DNA of 64,000 nucleotides from Verrucomicrobiota bacterium (GCA_024277195.1 JAJRVS010000015.1:1-64000), one strand, 5' to 3'; counted from the first letter of the stretch, positions 1 through 9,487 are shown. Numbers and translations are program-made. Notes: generated by a model from the letters alone, not told the origin.

Positions 1-17
1 CTGAATCCTTTTTCCCC

Positions 18-2186
18 GTGCCTGACCATTTTCAATTATCCAGTGAGTTTGAACCTAAGGGGGATCAGGCTCAGGCGATTGCCAAGCTGAACAAATCCTT
101 GTCGGCGGGCAACAAACACCAGACTTTGCTGGGGGTGACGGGCTCGGGCAAAACCTTCACTATGGCGAATGTGATCGCCGAGCAGAATCGGGCGACGCTG
201 GTGATGTCGCATAACAAAACGCTGGCGGCGCAGCTGTATTCGGAATTTAAGAACTTTTTCCCCAACAATGCGGTGGAGTATTTTGTTTCTTATTTTGATT
301 ATTACCAGCCAGAGGCTTATTTGCCGCGTACGGATACCTATATCGAAAAGGATTCTTCGATCAATGAAGAGATCGAGCGCCATCGCCTGGCCTCGATGTC
401 TTCGCTGCTGACGCGTAAGGATGTGATTGTGGTGGCTTCGGTGTCGTGTATTTATGGTTTGGGGTCGCCGGATGATTATAAGGAGATGATGGTGCCGCTC
501 AGTATGGGAGCGGAACTGGATCGGGATGATTTTCTCAAGGATCTGGTGGCGATTCAATACGAGCGTAATGATATCGCTTTCACTCGGGGGAAATTTCGGG
601 TGCGGGGGGATGTGGTTGAAGTGTATCCCGCTTACCTTGATGAGGAGGCGATTCGGATCGAGTTTTTTGGTGATGAAATCGAACGCATTTCTTCTTTTGA
701 TCCGCTCACTGGGCATGTGGCGGGTCAGTTGGAGGATTACACCTTTTACCCAGCCAAGCAGTTTGTGACTCCTGCGCACAAACTGCAGGGTGCGATTAAG
801 TCGATTCGTTCGGAGATGAAGGAACGGGTCGAGTGGTTTGAGAGCAAGGACAGGTTGATCGAAGCGCAGCGGATCAGGATGCGCACGGATTACGACATCG
901 AGATGATGACCGAGATGGGTTTTTGCACGGGCATTGAGAATTACTCGCGCCATTTGACGGGACGCCCTGAGGGCTCGCGGCCGGGGACCTTGATCGATTT
1001 TTTCCCCGATGATTTCCTCACGGTGATCGATGAATCCCATGCTTCGGTGCCCCAGATTGGCGGTATGTATGCGGGAGATCATTCGCGTAAATCAGTGTTG
1101 GTGGATTTTGGTTTTCGCCTACCGAGCGCGATGGATAACCGTCCGCTGAAATTTGCCGAATTCATGCCGCTGACCAATCAACTGGTGTATGTGTCGGCTA
1201 CTCCCTCGCGATTCGAAATCGAAAATTCCCGGGTCGGCGGGCCGGAGTTCATTCCGTATAAAAACAGCAAAGCGCGTCAGGCGGAAGGGCCGGTGAAGTT
1301 ACGCTTGCCGAGGATATCGAGCACGGACCAGCCCGCTGAGAAATTTGATGTTAGTAAAAAGGGCAGCGATCTGATTGTGGAGCAGATCATTCGCCCGACA
1401 GGTTTGCTTGACCCGAAGATCACCCTGCGCCCGCTGGCGGAGCAAATCGATGAGACGATTGAGCTGTGCCGGCAGAAAACCGAGTTGGATGAGCGGGTAT
1501 TGGTTACCACGCTGACCAAACGAACAGCGGAGGATCTGACGGATTATTTGCGCCGGGTGGAGCTGCGGGTGCGTTATATTCATGCGGATATCGGAGCGAT
1601 TGAGCGGGTTGAGATATTGCGTGCTTTGCGCGCGGGGGAGTTTGATATTTTGATTGGGATTAATCTTTTGCGTGAAGGTCTGGATCTGCCAGAGGTTTCG
1701 CTGGTTTGTATTCTGGATGCGGACAAAGAAGGTTATTTGCGTTCAGAGACTTCATTGGTGCAGACGGCGGGGCGTGCGGCGCGGCATGTGAATGGGGAGG
1801 TGGTTTTGTTTGCGGATTATGTGACCAAGTCGATCCAGGCTTTGCTAAATTTGACCGAGTACCGTCGAGGCAAGCAGATGGCGTATAACGAGAAACATGG
1901 CATCACTCCGAGATCGGTGAAAAGGGCGGTGCAAAAATCCCTCCATGTTTATTCCGAAGGGCAGCAAGCCGAGGCTCCGGGATTACGTGAAACGAATGAG
2001 GATTTTGATGTGCTCGAAGTGATCCGCGAGCTGGAGGGGGAGATGCAGGAAGCCTCGCAGAAGCTTGAGTTTGAGCGCGCTGCTTTGTTGCGGGATCAGG
2101 TCAAGGAGTTGAAAATGCAGGCAGGCATTGAAGAAGCGGTGGATCCGGGTAAGAGCAAGACGACTTATCGCAAGCGTAAAAAATAA
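18..2186 (+). CDS. uvrB: UvrABC excinuclease subunit B
   Basis: UvrB is the damage-verifying helicase-like subunit of nucleotide excision repair; it receives damaged DNA from UvrA and recruits UvrC. The 722-residue product starts with the typical GDQ-Q-AI segment, has the Walker A loop GVTGSGKT near residue 40, the beta-hairpin tyrosine region (YFDYYQPEAY), the helicase motif DESH, the QTAGRAARH motif VI, and a C-terminal UVR domain (about residues 670-705) that binds UvrC. It is slightly longer than the usual 660-680 residues because of its C-terminal tail. The start is a GTG at position 18; the frame stays open to the window edge, so a start further upstream cannot be excluded. It converges on the haem protein gene 15 bases downstream. 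Confidence 0.97.
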   Translation: MPDHFQLSSEFEPKGDQAQAIAKLNKSLSAGNKHQTLLGVTGSGKTFTMANVIAEQNRATLVMSHNKTLAAQLYSEFKNFFPNNAVEYFVSYFDYYQPEAYLPRTDTYIEKDSSINEEIERHRLASMSSLLTRKDVIVVASVSCIYGLGSPDDYKEMMVPLSMGAELDRDDFLKDLVAIQYERNDIAFTRGKFRVRGDVVEVYPAYLDEEAIRIEFFGDEIERISSFDPLTGHVAGQLEDYTFYPAKQFVTPAHKLQGAIKSIRSEMKERVEWFESKDRLIEAQRIRMRTDYDIEMMTEMGFCTGIENYSRHLTGRPEGSRPGTLIDFFPDDFLTVIDESHASVPQIGGMYAGDHSRKSVLVDFGFRLPSAMDNRPLKFAEFMPLTNQLVYVSATPSRFEIENSRVGGPEFIPYKNSKARQAEGPVKLRLPRISSTDQPAEKFDVSKKGSDLIVEQIIRPTGLLDPKITLRPLAEQIDETIELCRQKTELDERVLVTTLTKRTAEDLTDYLRRVELRVRYIHADIGAIERVEILRALRAGEFDILIGINLLREGLDLPEVSLVCILDADKEGYLRSETSLVQTAGRAARHVNGEVVLFADYVTKSIQALLNLTEYRRGKQMAYNEKHGITPRSVKRAVQKSLHVYSEGQQAEAPGLRETNEDFDVLEVIRELEGEMQEASQKLEFERAALLRDQVKELKMQAGIEEAVDPGKSKTTYRKRKK

Positions 2187-2201
2187 CAGGTTGTCGTAAG
2201 C

Positions 2202-5192
2202 TTATTTTTTCAGGTTCAGCAAATAGCTCAGCAGGTCGCTCATTTGTTGCTGGTTGATGATTTGTTCCAAGCCTTCGGGCATCAGTGAGAGGCTGTTGCT
2301 GGTGATGTTCTTTATGTTCTGGCGAAGGAGGGTTTCCTGAATGCCTTCGGTGCGTTTCAGGGTGATGCTGGTGGGAGACTCAGTGACGATGAATCCTGAA
2401 ACGGAGCGTCCGTCGTTGAGTTCGACGATGTATTGCCGGTAGTTGGCTTGCACTTCACGGTTGGGGTCGAGAATGTGAGTCATCAGGTCGGCGGGACTGC
2501 GGTTCTGGATGGTGGCCAGGTTGGGGCCGACTTCGTTGCCGATTTTGCCGATTTGATGGCAGGCGATACAGACTTGTTGAGCAACTGTTTCCCCGCGTTT
2601 GTTATCGCCTTTCAACTGGAGGGCGGGTTGATAGGCTGCGATGACTTTATCGCGCGCGCGCGGAACGCTGCTGGCAAAAAGTTGTTGAGCTTGTTGACGG
2701 ATGGATTCATCCTTGTGTTTCATTAGCGCAGCACGACGGGCGGGGTCGATCTGGTCTGCGGTGAGTTTTTTATCAGCGATGCTATCGAGCAAAGCAGGAA
2801 TCCACGTCTTGCGTCCGAGCAAGGCTTCGACCGCCTCTTTCTGAACCGCTGGAGAAAGGTCAGGCAAAGCGCTGGCGATGCGTTTGGCTGTTTGCGCAGA
2901 AGCATATCCGGTCAGGGTGTTCAGCGCGGCCAACTGCACCTTGGGCGATTGGCTGCGGTTGAGCATTGCGGCGAGCGCATCTCCAGCATCAGCGAAGTTG
3001 GCGTGGGCGAGGATTTTGATAGCTTGCTGACGTTGGGCAGCGGAGGAAGACTTTTTGTTCAGGGTGGCTTTGGCTTTGCTGATCATAGTGGTTAGCAGAT
3101 CGGAGGCAGCTGCTGATTGAGCCAAATAGGGCGTGAGACTGGAGCGGGAACGCACCAAGCCGTCGCCGAGGCCGAGAATCAGAATGCGTTGGATTTTGGG
3201 ATCTTTCGCCGCAGAGCTGGTTTCCGCCAATTTAAGCATACGCATGATTTCTTTCTCTTGTTTGCGACTGCCGACTAGCTGGCTGAGTTCCTGTAGGAAT
3301 AGTAGGCCGTTTTTGCTGTTGATGAAGTCGTCGTTATTGGCGAGCAGTTGTTCGATCATCCCTGCGGCGAGATTGAGGGAAGAGCTCAGGATGGCGGTGC
3401 GCATCCAGTAGTCACCAGCGTCACGGCTGGCGATGCCGGCGAGTGCCGTGGCGGCCTGGGGATTGCTGATTTCGCCAAGGCTGAAGGCGGCTTGAAAGCG
3501 TACTCGGGAGTTGTTGTCTTGAGCCAGTTTGATCGTTTGTTGCTGTAGGGTCTCACTATCTGCGAGGTGGGGTTCGGCCAGTTTCAAGGCGTGCTCGCGC
3601 ACTCCGGCGGAGGGATCGGTAAGACCAATGAGAAGCTCCGGTTCGCCAAGAGCATTGAGGCGTGCCAAAGAGTGAAGGGCGTGCAAGCGGGCGAGGTCAT
3701 ACTGACTGTTTTTCACGAGGGCTCGCAAGGGAGGGATGGCTGCTTTATCCTGGCGCGAATAAATGAGACGTTGGGCGGTATCACGCCACCAGCCGTTGGG
3801 GTTTTCGAGAGCTTTGACCAGTTCGGCAGTGGTAGCAGAGCCCAATTTCGGTGGGGCCGGAGCTTTGAAACCTTTAGGAGCCAGACGATAAATGCGGCCA
3901 CGTTTGTGACCGCTTTGCAAGTCGATGGCCGCGAGAATTTGTGGTGTCATCGAAGTCGGGGTTTCGATAATCTCACGATACATATCGGCGATGTGAAGTG
4001 TGCCATCGGGGGCGTTGGTCAGATTGGTGGGGCGGAACCAGTTGTCCTTGGATCGCACGATTTCGGTTTCGATGTCCACTCGTTTGGAATCAAAGCTGAC
4101 CCCATTGGGTTCGAGGACTCGTCGGTGAATCAGATTGCTCTGCACTTCGCCGAAAAAGATGTTACCGCGGAACTCCGGCGGGTAGGCTGCTCCACGATAG
4201 ATGGTGACACCACTTACTGCGGTGAAAACATCGTCGGCTACATAGGAAGGTGCCCATTTGCGATCTAGAGAGCGGCGGTATTTTGAACGCGCTTCTCGCC
4301 AGGGTTCCGGCGGGCTGATACGATAGACCTTGTCTCCTTGCCAGATATTTTGACGCACTTTGGAAACCGGCAGATAGGGGTTTCGTGCCAGATAACGGGC
4401 GGGTAGAATGACATGCACGCCGGGTTTGGAGTTTTGGCAAAGGAAGCGGTTGTTCCAATCATCGAAGGTATTGCCAAATTGTTCGGAGCCGGAGAGGGCT
4501 TCAAATTTTTTGCTTACCGGATCGAACCGAAAGTCACGTCCACGCAGCGCCACCGTCTTGGCTTGCGGGTCACCCGCAGGCCGGATTTGTCCTCCCGAAC
4601 CGGAGCCCGCGCCATAGATCCAGTTGTCCAAGCCCCAGATCAGATTGTTGGCGGTTCCTTCTTCAGTGGTGAAACCAAATCCGGTGTAAATTTTTTGTCG
4701 CAGATCGGCGATACCATCCCCTGTGGTATCTTTCAGATACCACAGATCCGGAGAGGCGATGACAAAGATGCCGCCCTTCCATGACTGGATGCCGGTGGGC
4801 CAGGCGATGTCGTCAGCGAAAATCGTACTTTTTTCATAATGTCCATTGCCGTCGACGTCCTGCAACAGGCGGATGCGGCCGTTGACCTTGCCGCCTTTTT
4901 TGCCATCCCAGGGGAACTTTAAATACTCGGCGACAAATAGCAGGCCGTTTTCGTCATATTGGATGACGATAGGTTCCTGGATTTGCGGTTCGGAGGCGAC
5001 CAGTTGCATTTCGAATCCGGTGATGGTTTCAAATTTCTTGATGGATTCGACCGGAGCAGTTGCCGGCAGTTGAGGGATGACGAGTTTTTTTGTGCTGCTG
5101 GTTTTTTTATCCGCAGCAGAGATGGTGGAGTTTAACAGGCACAAGGTGGCAAAACTCGTGAAGGCGAGGTAGATGCGAGAGGGGGTTCTCAT
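2202..5192 (-). CDS. PVC-type haem-binding dehydrogenase-like protein with HEAT repeats
   Basis: Large exported protein of the family common in Planctomycetota and Verrucomicrobiota. The start is placed at 5192 because it begins a clear signal peptide (MRTPSRIYLAF...STISA); the frame extends to 5303 without signal-like sequence. In order it has an N-terminal beta-propeller resembling the membrane-bound dehydrogenase domain (about residues 60-430), a HEAT/ARM-like helical region (about 450-840), and a C-terminal c-type cytochrome domain with CIACH near residue 875. Family knowledge suggests a periplasmic redox enzyme in polysaccharide or sugar oxidation; the substrate is unknown. It is divergent from the SDR gene, whose start is 86 bases away, so both promoters must lie in that gap. 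Confidence 0.88.
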   Translation of the reverse strand: MRTPSRIYLAFTSFATLCLLNSTISAADKKTSSTKKLVIPQLPATAPVESIKKFETITGFEMQLVASEPQIQEPIVIQYDENGLLFVAEYLKFPWDGKKGGKVNGRIRLLQDVDGNGHYEKSTIFADDIAWPTGIQSWKGGIFVIASPDLWYLKDTTGDGIADLRQKIYTGFGFTTEEGTANNLIWGLDNWIYGAGSGSGGQIRPAGDPQAKTVALRGRDFRFDPVSKKFEALSGSEQFGNTFDDWNNRFLCQNSKPGVHVILPARYLARNPYLPVSKVRQNIWQGDKVYRISPPEPWREARSKYRRSLDRKWAPSYVADDVFTAVSGVTIYRGAAYPPEFRGNIFFGEVQSNLIHRRVLEPNGVSFDSKRVDIETEIVRSKDNWFRPTNLTNAPDGTLHIADMYREIIETPTSMTPQILAAIDLQSGHKRGRIYRLAPKGFKAPAPPKLGSATTAELVKALENPNGWWRDTAQRLIYSRQDKAAIPPLRALVKNSQYDLARLHALHSLARLNALGEPELLIGLTDPSAGVREHALKLAEPHLADSETLQQQTIKLAQDNNSRVRFQAAFSLGEISNPQAATALAGIASRDAGDYWMRTAILSSSLNLAAGMIEQLLANNDDFINSKNGLLFLQELSQLVGSRKQEKEIMRMLKLAETSSAAKDPKIQRILILGLGDGLVRSRSSLTPYLAQSAAASDLLTTMISKAKATLNKKSSSAAQRQQAIKILAHANFADAGDALAAMLNRSQSPKVQLAALNTLTGYASAQTAKRIASALPDLSPAVQKEAVEALLGRKTWIPALLDSIADKKLTADQIDPARRAALMKHKDESIRQQAQQLFASSVPRARDKVIAAYQPALQLKGDNKRGETVAQQVCIACHQIGKIGNEVGPNLATIQNRSPADLMTHILDPNREVQANYRQYIVELNDGRSVSGFIVTESPTSITLKRTEGIQETLLRQNIKNITSNSLSLMPEGLEQIINQQQMSDLLSYLLNLKK

Positions 5193-5278
5193 AGTGCTGG
5201 AAATTAAGGGCGTGTTTGCAATGGAGTCAACGATAAGAACTGGCTTGATGAAAGTGTGCTGAGAGGCGTCATTCGTGA

Positions 5279-6061
5279 ATGAGTATTTTTGATCGATTTT
5301 CATTGGAGGGGAAACGTTTGTTTATCACTGGAGGCAGCCGTGGACTGGGACGGGAGATGGCTCTGGCAATCGCGGATGCGGGAGCGGACGTGATTCTGTC
5401 CGGGCGCGATGGTGGGAGCCTAGAGGCAACTGCGAGTGAGATTCGAGCTTTGGGGCGCGAGGCGGTGACAATAGAAGCTGATATGGGCGATCCTGAAAAA
5501 TGTGAAGAGGTTTGCCAATTGATTTTGGATGAGCACGCACCAGTTGATATATTGCTTAACAATGTGGGAGGGCGTTTGATTGACACGGCGACGGAAGATC
5601 TGCCGCTTGGGGAGTGGCAAAAGATCATTGATCTAAATTTAACCAGTACCTTTGTATGCACCAAGATGATTGGTGGAGCGATGTTGGATAGTGAAAAGCC
5701 GGGTAGAGTGATCAATACAGCTTCGATGTCGGGCATGATTGCCAATCGGGGAATCGGCGGACGTTGTTATGAGACTTCAAAAGCGGCGGTGATTGCATTC
5801 ACTCGGGCAACGGCAGCGGATTGGGCTGCGCGAGGGGTGACGGTGAATGCTATTTGTCCTGGGGGATTCATGACCGCTCCGAATCAAAGGTGGTCAAAGG
5901 AAAACCCCGAAGTGATCGAGTCCTTTAATGCCCAGATCCCGATGGGTGAGTTTGGTCAACCGGAAGATCTCGGGCCCCTGGCGGTGTATCTGGCCAGCGA
6001 TGCGTCGCGCTACATGACGGGTGCTGCTCTGTTGATTGATGGAGGTTATACGCTTTGGTAA
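5279..6061 (+). CDS. SDR-family NAD(P)-dependent oxidoreductase
   Basis: Classical short-chain dehydrogenase of 260 residues, the normal family length, predicted cytoplasmic. The glycine-rich cofactor loop TGGSRGLG lies at residues 17-24, the NNVGG segment around 95, and the catalytic pair Y164/K168 in YETSK. The ending (YMTGAALLIDGGYTLW) is typical of the gluconate 5-dehydrogenase and 3-oxoacyl-ACP reductase subgroup. Its placement between a PVC haem protein and an amidohydrolase suggests sugar or sugar-acid oxidation rather than fatty-acid synthesis, which is an inference from context. The stop codon directly abuts that of the convergent amidohydrolase gene. Confidence 0.93.
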   Translation: MSIFDRFSLEGKRLFITGGSRGLGREMALAIADAGADVILSGRDGGSLEATASEIRALGREAVTIEADMGDPEKCEEVCQLILDEHAPVDILLNNVGGRLIDTATEDLPLGEWQKIIDLNLTSTFVCTKMIGGAMLDSEKPGRVINTASMSGMIANRGIGGRCYETSKAAVIAFTRATAADWAARGVTVNAICPGGFMTAPNQRWSKENPEVIESFNAQIPMGEFGQPEDLGPLAVYLASDASRYMTGAALLIDGGYTLW

Positions 6062-6988
6062 TTATCCATTGAAGAAGACTTTGGCAGCGGTGTCACGGAG
6101 AATCCAGTTTTTGTCTTTTTTGCTGAGGGAATCGTTGAGGCGGTTTTTGATCAGATTGATAGCGTCGGCGTAATTGTGGCCGCGCACCACTTGGTAGGGG
6201 CAGTCGCTGGCCCACATGATGCGATTGGCTCCGAAGGTGTCGCGCAGGCGGAGGATCATTGGACCTAGATCCGTGTAGGGGGCGGCTTTTTTGCCGAAGG
6301 CGTAGAAGGCGGAGGCTTTCACATGAGTATTTTTAAAGTCAGCTAATCGGCACAGTTGATCGAGATTGTTTTTTTCTATGGTGCCACTGGCTCCGATTCT
6401 AGAAAAATGATCAATGACGACAGGTGTTTTGGGGAACTCCTTGCACATCGCGGCGATGGCGGGCAGGGCTTCGGGGTTGGACAACGGACACATGGCGAGG
6501 CCGTTGTTGGCGGCATATTTCCACATCGTGCGCATACCGGGGGATTTCACCCAAGCTTCGACGGCTTCTTTTTTACCAGCACGAAGGCGGTACCCGCGAA
6601 CTCCTTGCTGGGTGAGTGTCTGCATCGTTTTCTCGATATCGGGAGCGTCTTGGTCGATGACTGCAACCCCGGAGAATACGCCTGGATATTTTTTGATCAT
6701 ATCGAGCATGTAGGAGTTGTCGTATTTGTAAAAACTCATTTGAATCAATACGATGCGTGTGACTCCTTCGGGTTGGCAATGGGCGAACAGTTGCTCCGGG
6801 GTGAAACTTGCCGGTTTCATATTCTCCTTTTTATAGGCTGAGTTGATCGGGTAGGATTTAGTGTCTGGAGTCCAGATATGTGAATGAGCATCGATCCATC
6901 CTGTTTTGAGGTCTGCTGCGGTAGCGGGTAATGCGCTTGTCAGGGCAGCAGCGGAAGAGGTGGTAAGGAATTTTCTACGAGTAAGCAT
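6062..6988 (-). CDS. Tat-exported amidohydrolase (TIM-barrel lactonase type)
   Basis: Metal-dependent hydrolase of the amidohydrolase 2 family, which includes lactonases and decarboxylases acting on sugar or aromatic acids. The N-terminus carries a twin-arginine-like signal (TRRKFLTTSSAAALTSALPATAA). The mature enzyme opens with the metal-binding DAHSHIW (H35 and H37), has VIDHFSRIG in the middle and the conserved WASDCPY near the C-terminus. Length 308 is normal. It follows the DUF1501 gene on the same strand after 93 bases, so co-transcription is possible. The neighbouring SDR could supply a lactone, but this is inference. Confidence 0.87.
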   Translation of the reverse strand: MLTRRKFLTTSSAAALTSALPATAADLKTGWIDAHSHIWTPDTKSYPINSAYKKENMKPASFTPEQLFAHCQPEGVTRIVLIQMSFYKYDNSYMLDMIKKYPGVFSGVAVIDQDAPDIEKTMQTLTQQGVRGYRLRAGKKEAVEAWVKSPGMRTMWKYAANNGLAMCPLSNPEALPAIAAMCKEFPKTPVVIDHFSRIGASGTIEKNNLDQLCRLADFKNTHVKASAFYAFGKKAAPYTDLGPMILRLRDTFGANRIMWASDCPYQVVRGHNYADAINLIKNRLNDSLSKKDKNWILRDTAAKVFFNG

Positions 6989-7081
6989 TGGAAGAAGGGT
7001 TCAGGATTCAGGGTTTAGAATGGAAAAACATAAGACCTATCCGCCTTCGCCCTGCGGGCTATGGCGCGACAGGCAGCCTCA

Positions 7082-8542
7082 TTAGGTGATGATCTCATTG
7101 ACCACATGGCCTTCGATGTCGGTGAGGCGGTAGTCGCGGCCTTGGAAGCGGAAGGTGAGTTTTTCGTGGTCGAAGCCGAGTTGATGGAGAATGGTGGCTT
7201 GCAGGTCGTGGACATGGACTTTGCCTTCGGTGATGGAAAATCCGAGTTCGTCGGTTTTGCCGTGGACGAGGCCGGCTTTGAAACCTCCACCCGCTACCCA
7301 CATGCTGAAGGCGTCGATATGGTGATCCCGTCCGACCAGAGACTTGCGCACTTCGCCCATCGGGGTGCGACCAAATTCCCCGCCCCAGATGACGATGGTA
7401 TTTTCGAGCAGGCCACGGTGTTTGAGGTCGGTGATCAAAGCTGCATTGGCGCGGTCAATTTGCAGGCACCGTTTTTCCAGAGGTGCACCAAGATTTTCGT
7501 TAGGGTTGCCGTGGTCATCCCAATCGGTGTGATAAAGTTGGATGAAGCGCACGCCGCGTTCGACCATACGGCGGGCGAGCAGGCAGTTGTTGGCGTAGGA
7601 GTTGGCTCCGGGCTGGGCACCATATCGTTCGAGCACAGCTTTGGGTTCTGATTTGATATCCATCAGTTCCGGGGCACTGGTCTGCATGCGGTAGGCCATT
7701 TCACCGGCAGCGATGCGGGTGGCGATTTCCGGATCACCGGTGCTTTCGAGACGCTTGCGGTTGAGCTCGCCGACGAGTTTGAAGAAGTCTTTCTGTGAGG
7801 TGGCATCGAAGCCCAGTGGGCTGTTGAGATTGAGAATGGGATCGCCGCTGCTGCGGAAGGGTACTCCCTGGTAGGAGGTCGGTAGGAATCCTGAAGACCA
7901 CAGCGCGTTGCCTGCCCGTGGACCGCGTGGGCCGGATTGCAGCACCACAAAGCCGGGCAGATCCTGGGAGTCGGATCCTAATCCATAAGTGACCCATGAT
8001 CCCATACTGGGTCGTCCGGGAACCTGGAAGCCAGTGTTCATGAACAGCTTGGCCGGACCGTGATTAAAAACATCGGTGGTCATGCCATCGAGGAAACAGA
8101 GGTCATCTGCGATGCGGGCGGTGTGGGGAAGTAACTCGGAAATGGCTTTGCCGCATTGGCCGTGTCTTTTGAAAGCTCTTTGAGAGCCTAGCAGTTTGGC
8201 GCCTTTGCCGATGAAGGCGAAATTTTTCTCTTTGGGAAAAAATGAATCGGGGGCTACTTGGCCGTTGAGCTCCCTGAGCTTGGGTTTGTCGCTGAGCAGT
8301 TCAAATTGACTGGGGCCGCCTGCCATGAACAGAAAGATGACGTTTTTTGCCTTGGGTGCGAAGTCGGGGCGGTTAGCGTTCTGCGCGGCTTGGGCTGCGT
8401 GGGTTTTTCCCGATCCGAGAAGGTTGGCCAGTGCGATCGATCCCAAACCGAGTCCGGAATCCTGGAAAAAATGCCTGCGGGTGCGGGTGAGTATAAAGTC
8501 GCTCTGGGCTTCGTCCAGTCTGTTTTGTTCGGCGGCGTTCAT
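7082..8542 (-). CDS. DUF1501 domain-containing protein (sulfatase-like, exported)
   Basis: DUF1501 proteins share the alkaline phosphatase/sulfatase fold, are usually exported by Tat, and are normally encoded just after a DUF1549/DUF1553 cytochrome. The N-terminus (TRTRRHFFQDSGLGLGSIALANLLG) is a probable Tat signal, and the conserved GGPSQFELLSDKP, YHTDWDDHG and WGGEFGRTP segments are present. The ATG at 8542 is preferred over a GTG at 8551, because the GTG overlaps the end of an upstream remnant reading frame and the ATG lies five bases after its TGA. The expected DUF1553 partner has been reduced to a short scar (see the pseudogene entry just upstream), so this gene is orphaned here. Its enzymatic activity is unknown. 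Confidence 0.9.
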   Translation of the reverse strand: MNAAEQNRLDEAQSDFILTRTRRHFFQDSGLGLGSIALANLLGSGKTHAAQAAQNANRPDFAPKAKNVIFLFMAGGPSQFELLSDKPKLRELNGQVAPDSFFPKEKNFAFIGKGAKLLGSQRAFKRHGQCGKAISELLPHTARIADDLCFLDGMTTDVFNHGPAKLFMNTGFQVPGRPSMGSWVTYGLGSDSQDLPGFVVLQSGPRGPRAGNALWSSGFLPTSYQGVPFRSSGDPILNLNSPLGFDATSQKDFFKLVGELNRKRLESTGDPEIATRIAAGEMAYRMQTSAPELMDIKSEPKAVLERYGAQPGANSYANNCLLARRMVERGVRFIQLYHTDWDDHGNPNENLGAPLEKRCLQIDRANAALITDLKHRGLLENTIVIWGGEFGRTPMGEVRKSLVGRDHHIDAFSMWVAGGGFKAGLVHGKTDELGFSITEGKVHVHDLQATILHQLGFDHEKLTFRFQGRDYRLTDIEGHVVNEIIT

Positions 8543-8547
8543 GGTTT

Positions 8548-8618
8548 TCACACGTGAGTGAGAAATTCGTCGGTATTCAGCGGAAAAGGCAAACGAGGGA
8601 TTGGAGAAAGAGTTTCAT
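8548..8618 (-). pseudogene. Start-plus-end scar of a DUF1553-type cytochrome gene (copy 1)
   Basis: Read on the minus strand, an ATG at 8618 opens a signal-peptide-like stretch (MKLFLQSLVCLF). After a frame change the sequence ends as LNTDEFLTHV-stop at 8548-8550. The motif NTDEFxT at a C-terminus is what the intact DUF1549/DUF1553 gene in this window has (LMNTDEFITRE-stop at 22225). The scar ends exactly where a DUF1553 gene should end in front of the DUF1501 start. The simplest reading is a large internal deletion that left the first 12-14 and last 10 codons. A second copy with the same junction lies at 14763-14834. Confidence 0.65.
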
Positions 8619-8682
8619 GGGGGTTTAGATTGGCCGCTTTTTAAATTTAGACGGATTCGGTCGGGATGCCAGATCTTTTGTG
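8548..8682. repeat. Two-copy ~135-base repeat including the DUF1553 scar (copy 1)
   Basis: The scar and about 64 bases upstream of its ATG match 14763-14898 closely. Both copies share AAATTTAGACGG, TTCGGTCGGGATGCC and TCTTTTGTG in the same order and spacing. Outside the block the similarity stops. The duplicated 5' flank suggests a conserved leader or promoter region of the lost gene. Confidence 0.75.
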
Positions 8683-8751
8683 CGTAGTAGGGATCAGGTA
8701 AGCCTTTTTCTGTGCCTTGAGGATTTAGACAGATCGCCTGGAAAGGTGAGT

Positions 8752-8876
8752 GAAATCCTTGGTTTTTGCCTGATCATTGATCTAGGTGACAGAAATGCCT
8801 CGTGTTCTAATCATAGAAGCTGGACTAGATTTGCCCTTCCCTCCTCCTTAACCTCCCCCAATCTCGGTTCGGCTAA
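8752..8876. repeat. Dispersed intergenic repeat, copy A
   Basis: About 125 bases closely similar to 9630-9752: both contain CTTGGTTTTT, CTGATCATT or CTGCTCATT, AGAAATG, CGTGTTCTAATCAT, AGATTTGC and CTCGGTTCGGCTAAT in order. This copy lacks two bases in the segment that forms a promoter-like -35/-10 pair in copy B. It stops at the 3' end of the following minus-strand gene and lacks the GAATAAGGCAG tail found in copies B and C. Confidence 0.75.
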
Positions 8877-9487
8877 TTATCACCTACGCGTTCAACCGGT
8901 GAATCTTTCGCATCAGGTATGATCAGCATGCTGGAATTCATATTTAACGGTCTTTTGCTGGCGCGGATTACCCCTTCTTTATTGATAGCCATGGCATAAA
9001 CATTTCCCTGTTTATTAGCTAGTTCGATCACGCCCGCTTCGATATCTGGTGCTAATAAACCTTGTTTCTCATCCCAGTTAAAAATAGCAGCAGAACGAAC
9101 GATGATCCCTTTATCATTGACTAGGACGACTTTGCCATTGCTTTTAACAAAAGGTATTTTTGTAGAATCATTGGGGGTTAAATTAATAATACTCGGTTGA
9201 CCAGTTACTATTTTGATCAGAGTGCTTGAATTGGGTTGGCTACATATTATTTCCATTTTTCCAGAATACACCGCTTCAGCAAAATCGGGAGTATCAACAT
9301 TGATGATAGCCTTGTTAGAATCTTGGTGAATAACGAAGGAGTCACTACCCTGATATTTTTGAAACGCGCCTCGGGCAGAGAGTTCCTGCCAAGTCGGATC
9401 TAGATGTTGTTTAGAAAGTTGAAAAAGTAAAAGGATAGCAAATGCCGTGTAAAGAAATAAACAAAAGGGAGCAAGATACTTTTTCAT
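8873..9487 (-). CDS. Hypothetical membrane-anchored protein
   Basis: The 204-residue product is not recognised. It has one N-terminal hydrophobic helix (about residues 5-24, rich in F and L) preceded by two lysines, consistent with a signal anchor, and a mainly beta-strand-like remainder with short repeating motifs around GK/GVI segments (about residues 110-185) that could form a small beta-propeller or beta-sandwich outside the membrane. Base composition is AT-rich relative to neighbours. The gene lies between copies A and B of a dispersed repeat, and its stop codon lies inside the end of copy A, so it may have arrived with, or between, those repeats. Confidence 0.7.
   Translation of the reverse strand: MKKYLAPFCLFLYTAFAILLLFQLSKQHLDPTWQELSARGAFQKYQGSDSFVIHQDSNKAIINVDTPDFAEAVYSGKMEIICSQPNSSTLIKIVTGQPSIINLTPNDSTKIPFVKSNGKVVLVNDKGIIVRSAAIFNWDEKQGLLAPDIEAGVIELANKQGNVYAMAINKEGVIRASKRPLNMNSSMLIIPDAKDSPVERVGDN

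Noticed and set aside
36-1082. Long open frame of 348 codons on the minus strand inside uvrB
   Set aside because: It is fully antisense to a clear UvrB sequence, has His/Arg-heavy composition and no recognisable domain; it arises from codon bias of uvrB.
3567-4268. 233-codon plus-strand frame inside the PVC haem protein gene
   Set aside because: Antisense shadow of a well-supported gene with no start signal or family resemblance.
7035-7075. GC-rich palindromic stretch (GCCCTGCGGGC) between DUF1501 and amidohydrolase genes
   Set aside because: It could be a weak terminator or a REP-like piece, but it is short, single-copy here and has no T-run, so no feature was called.
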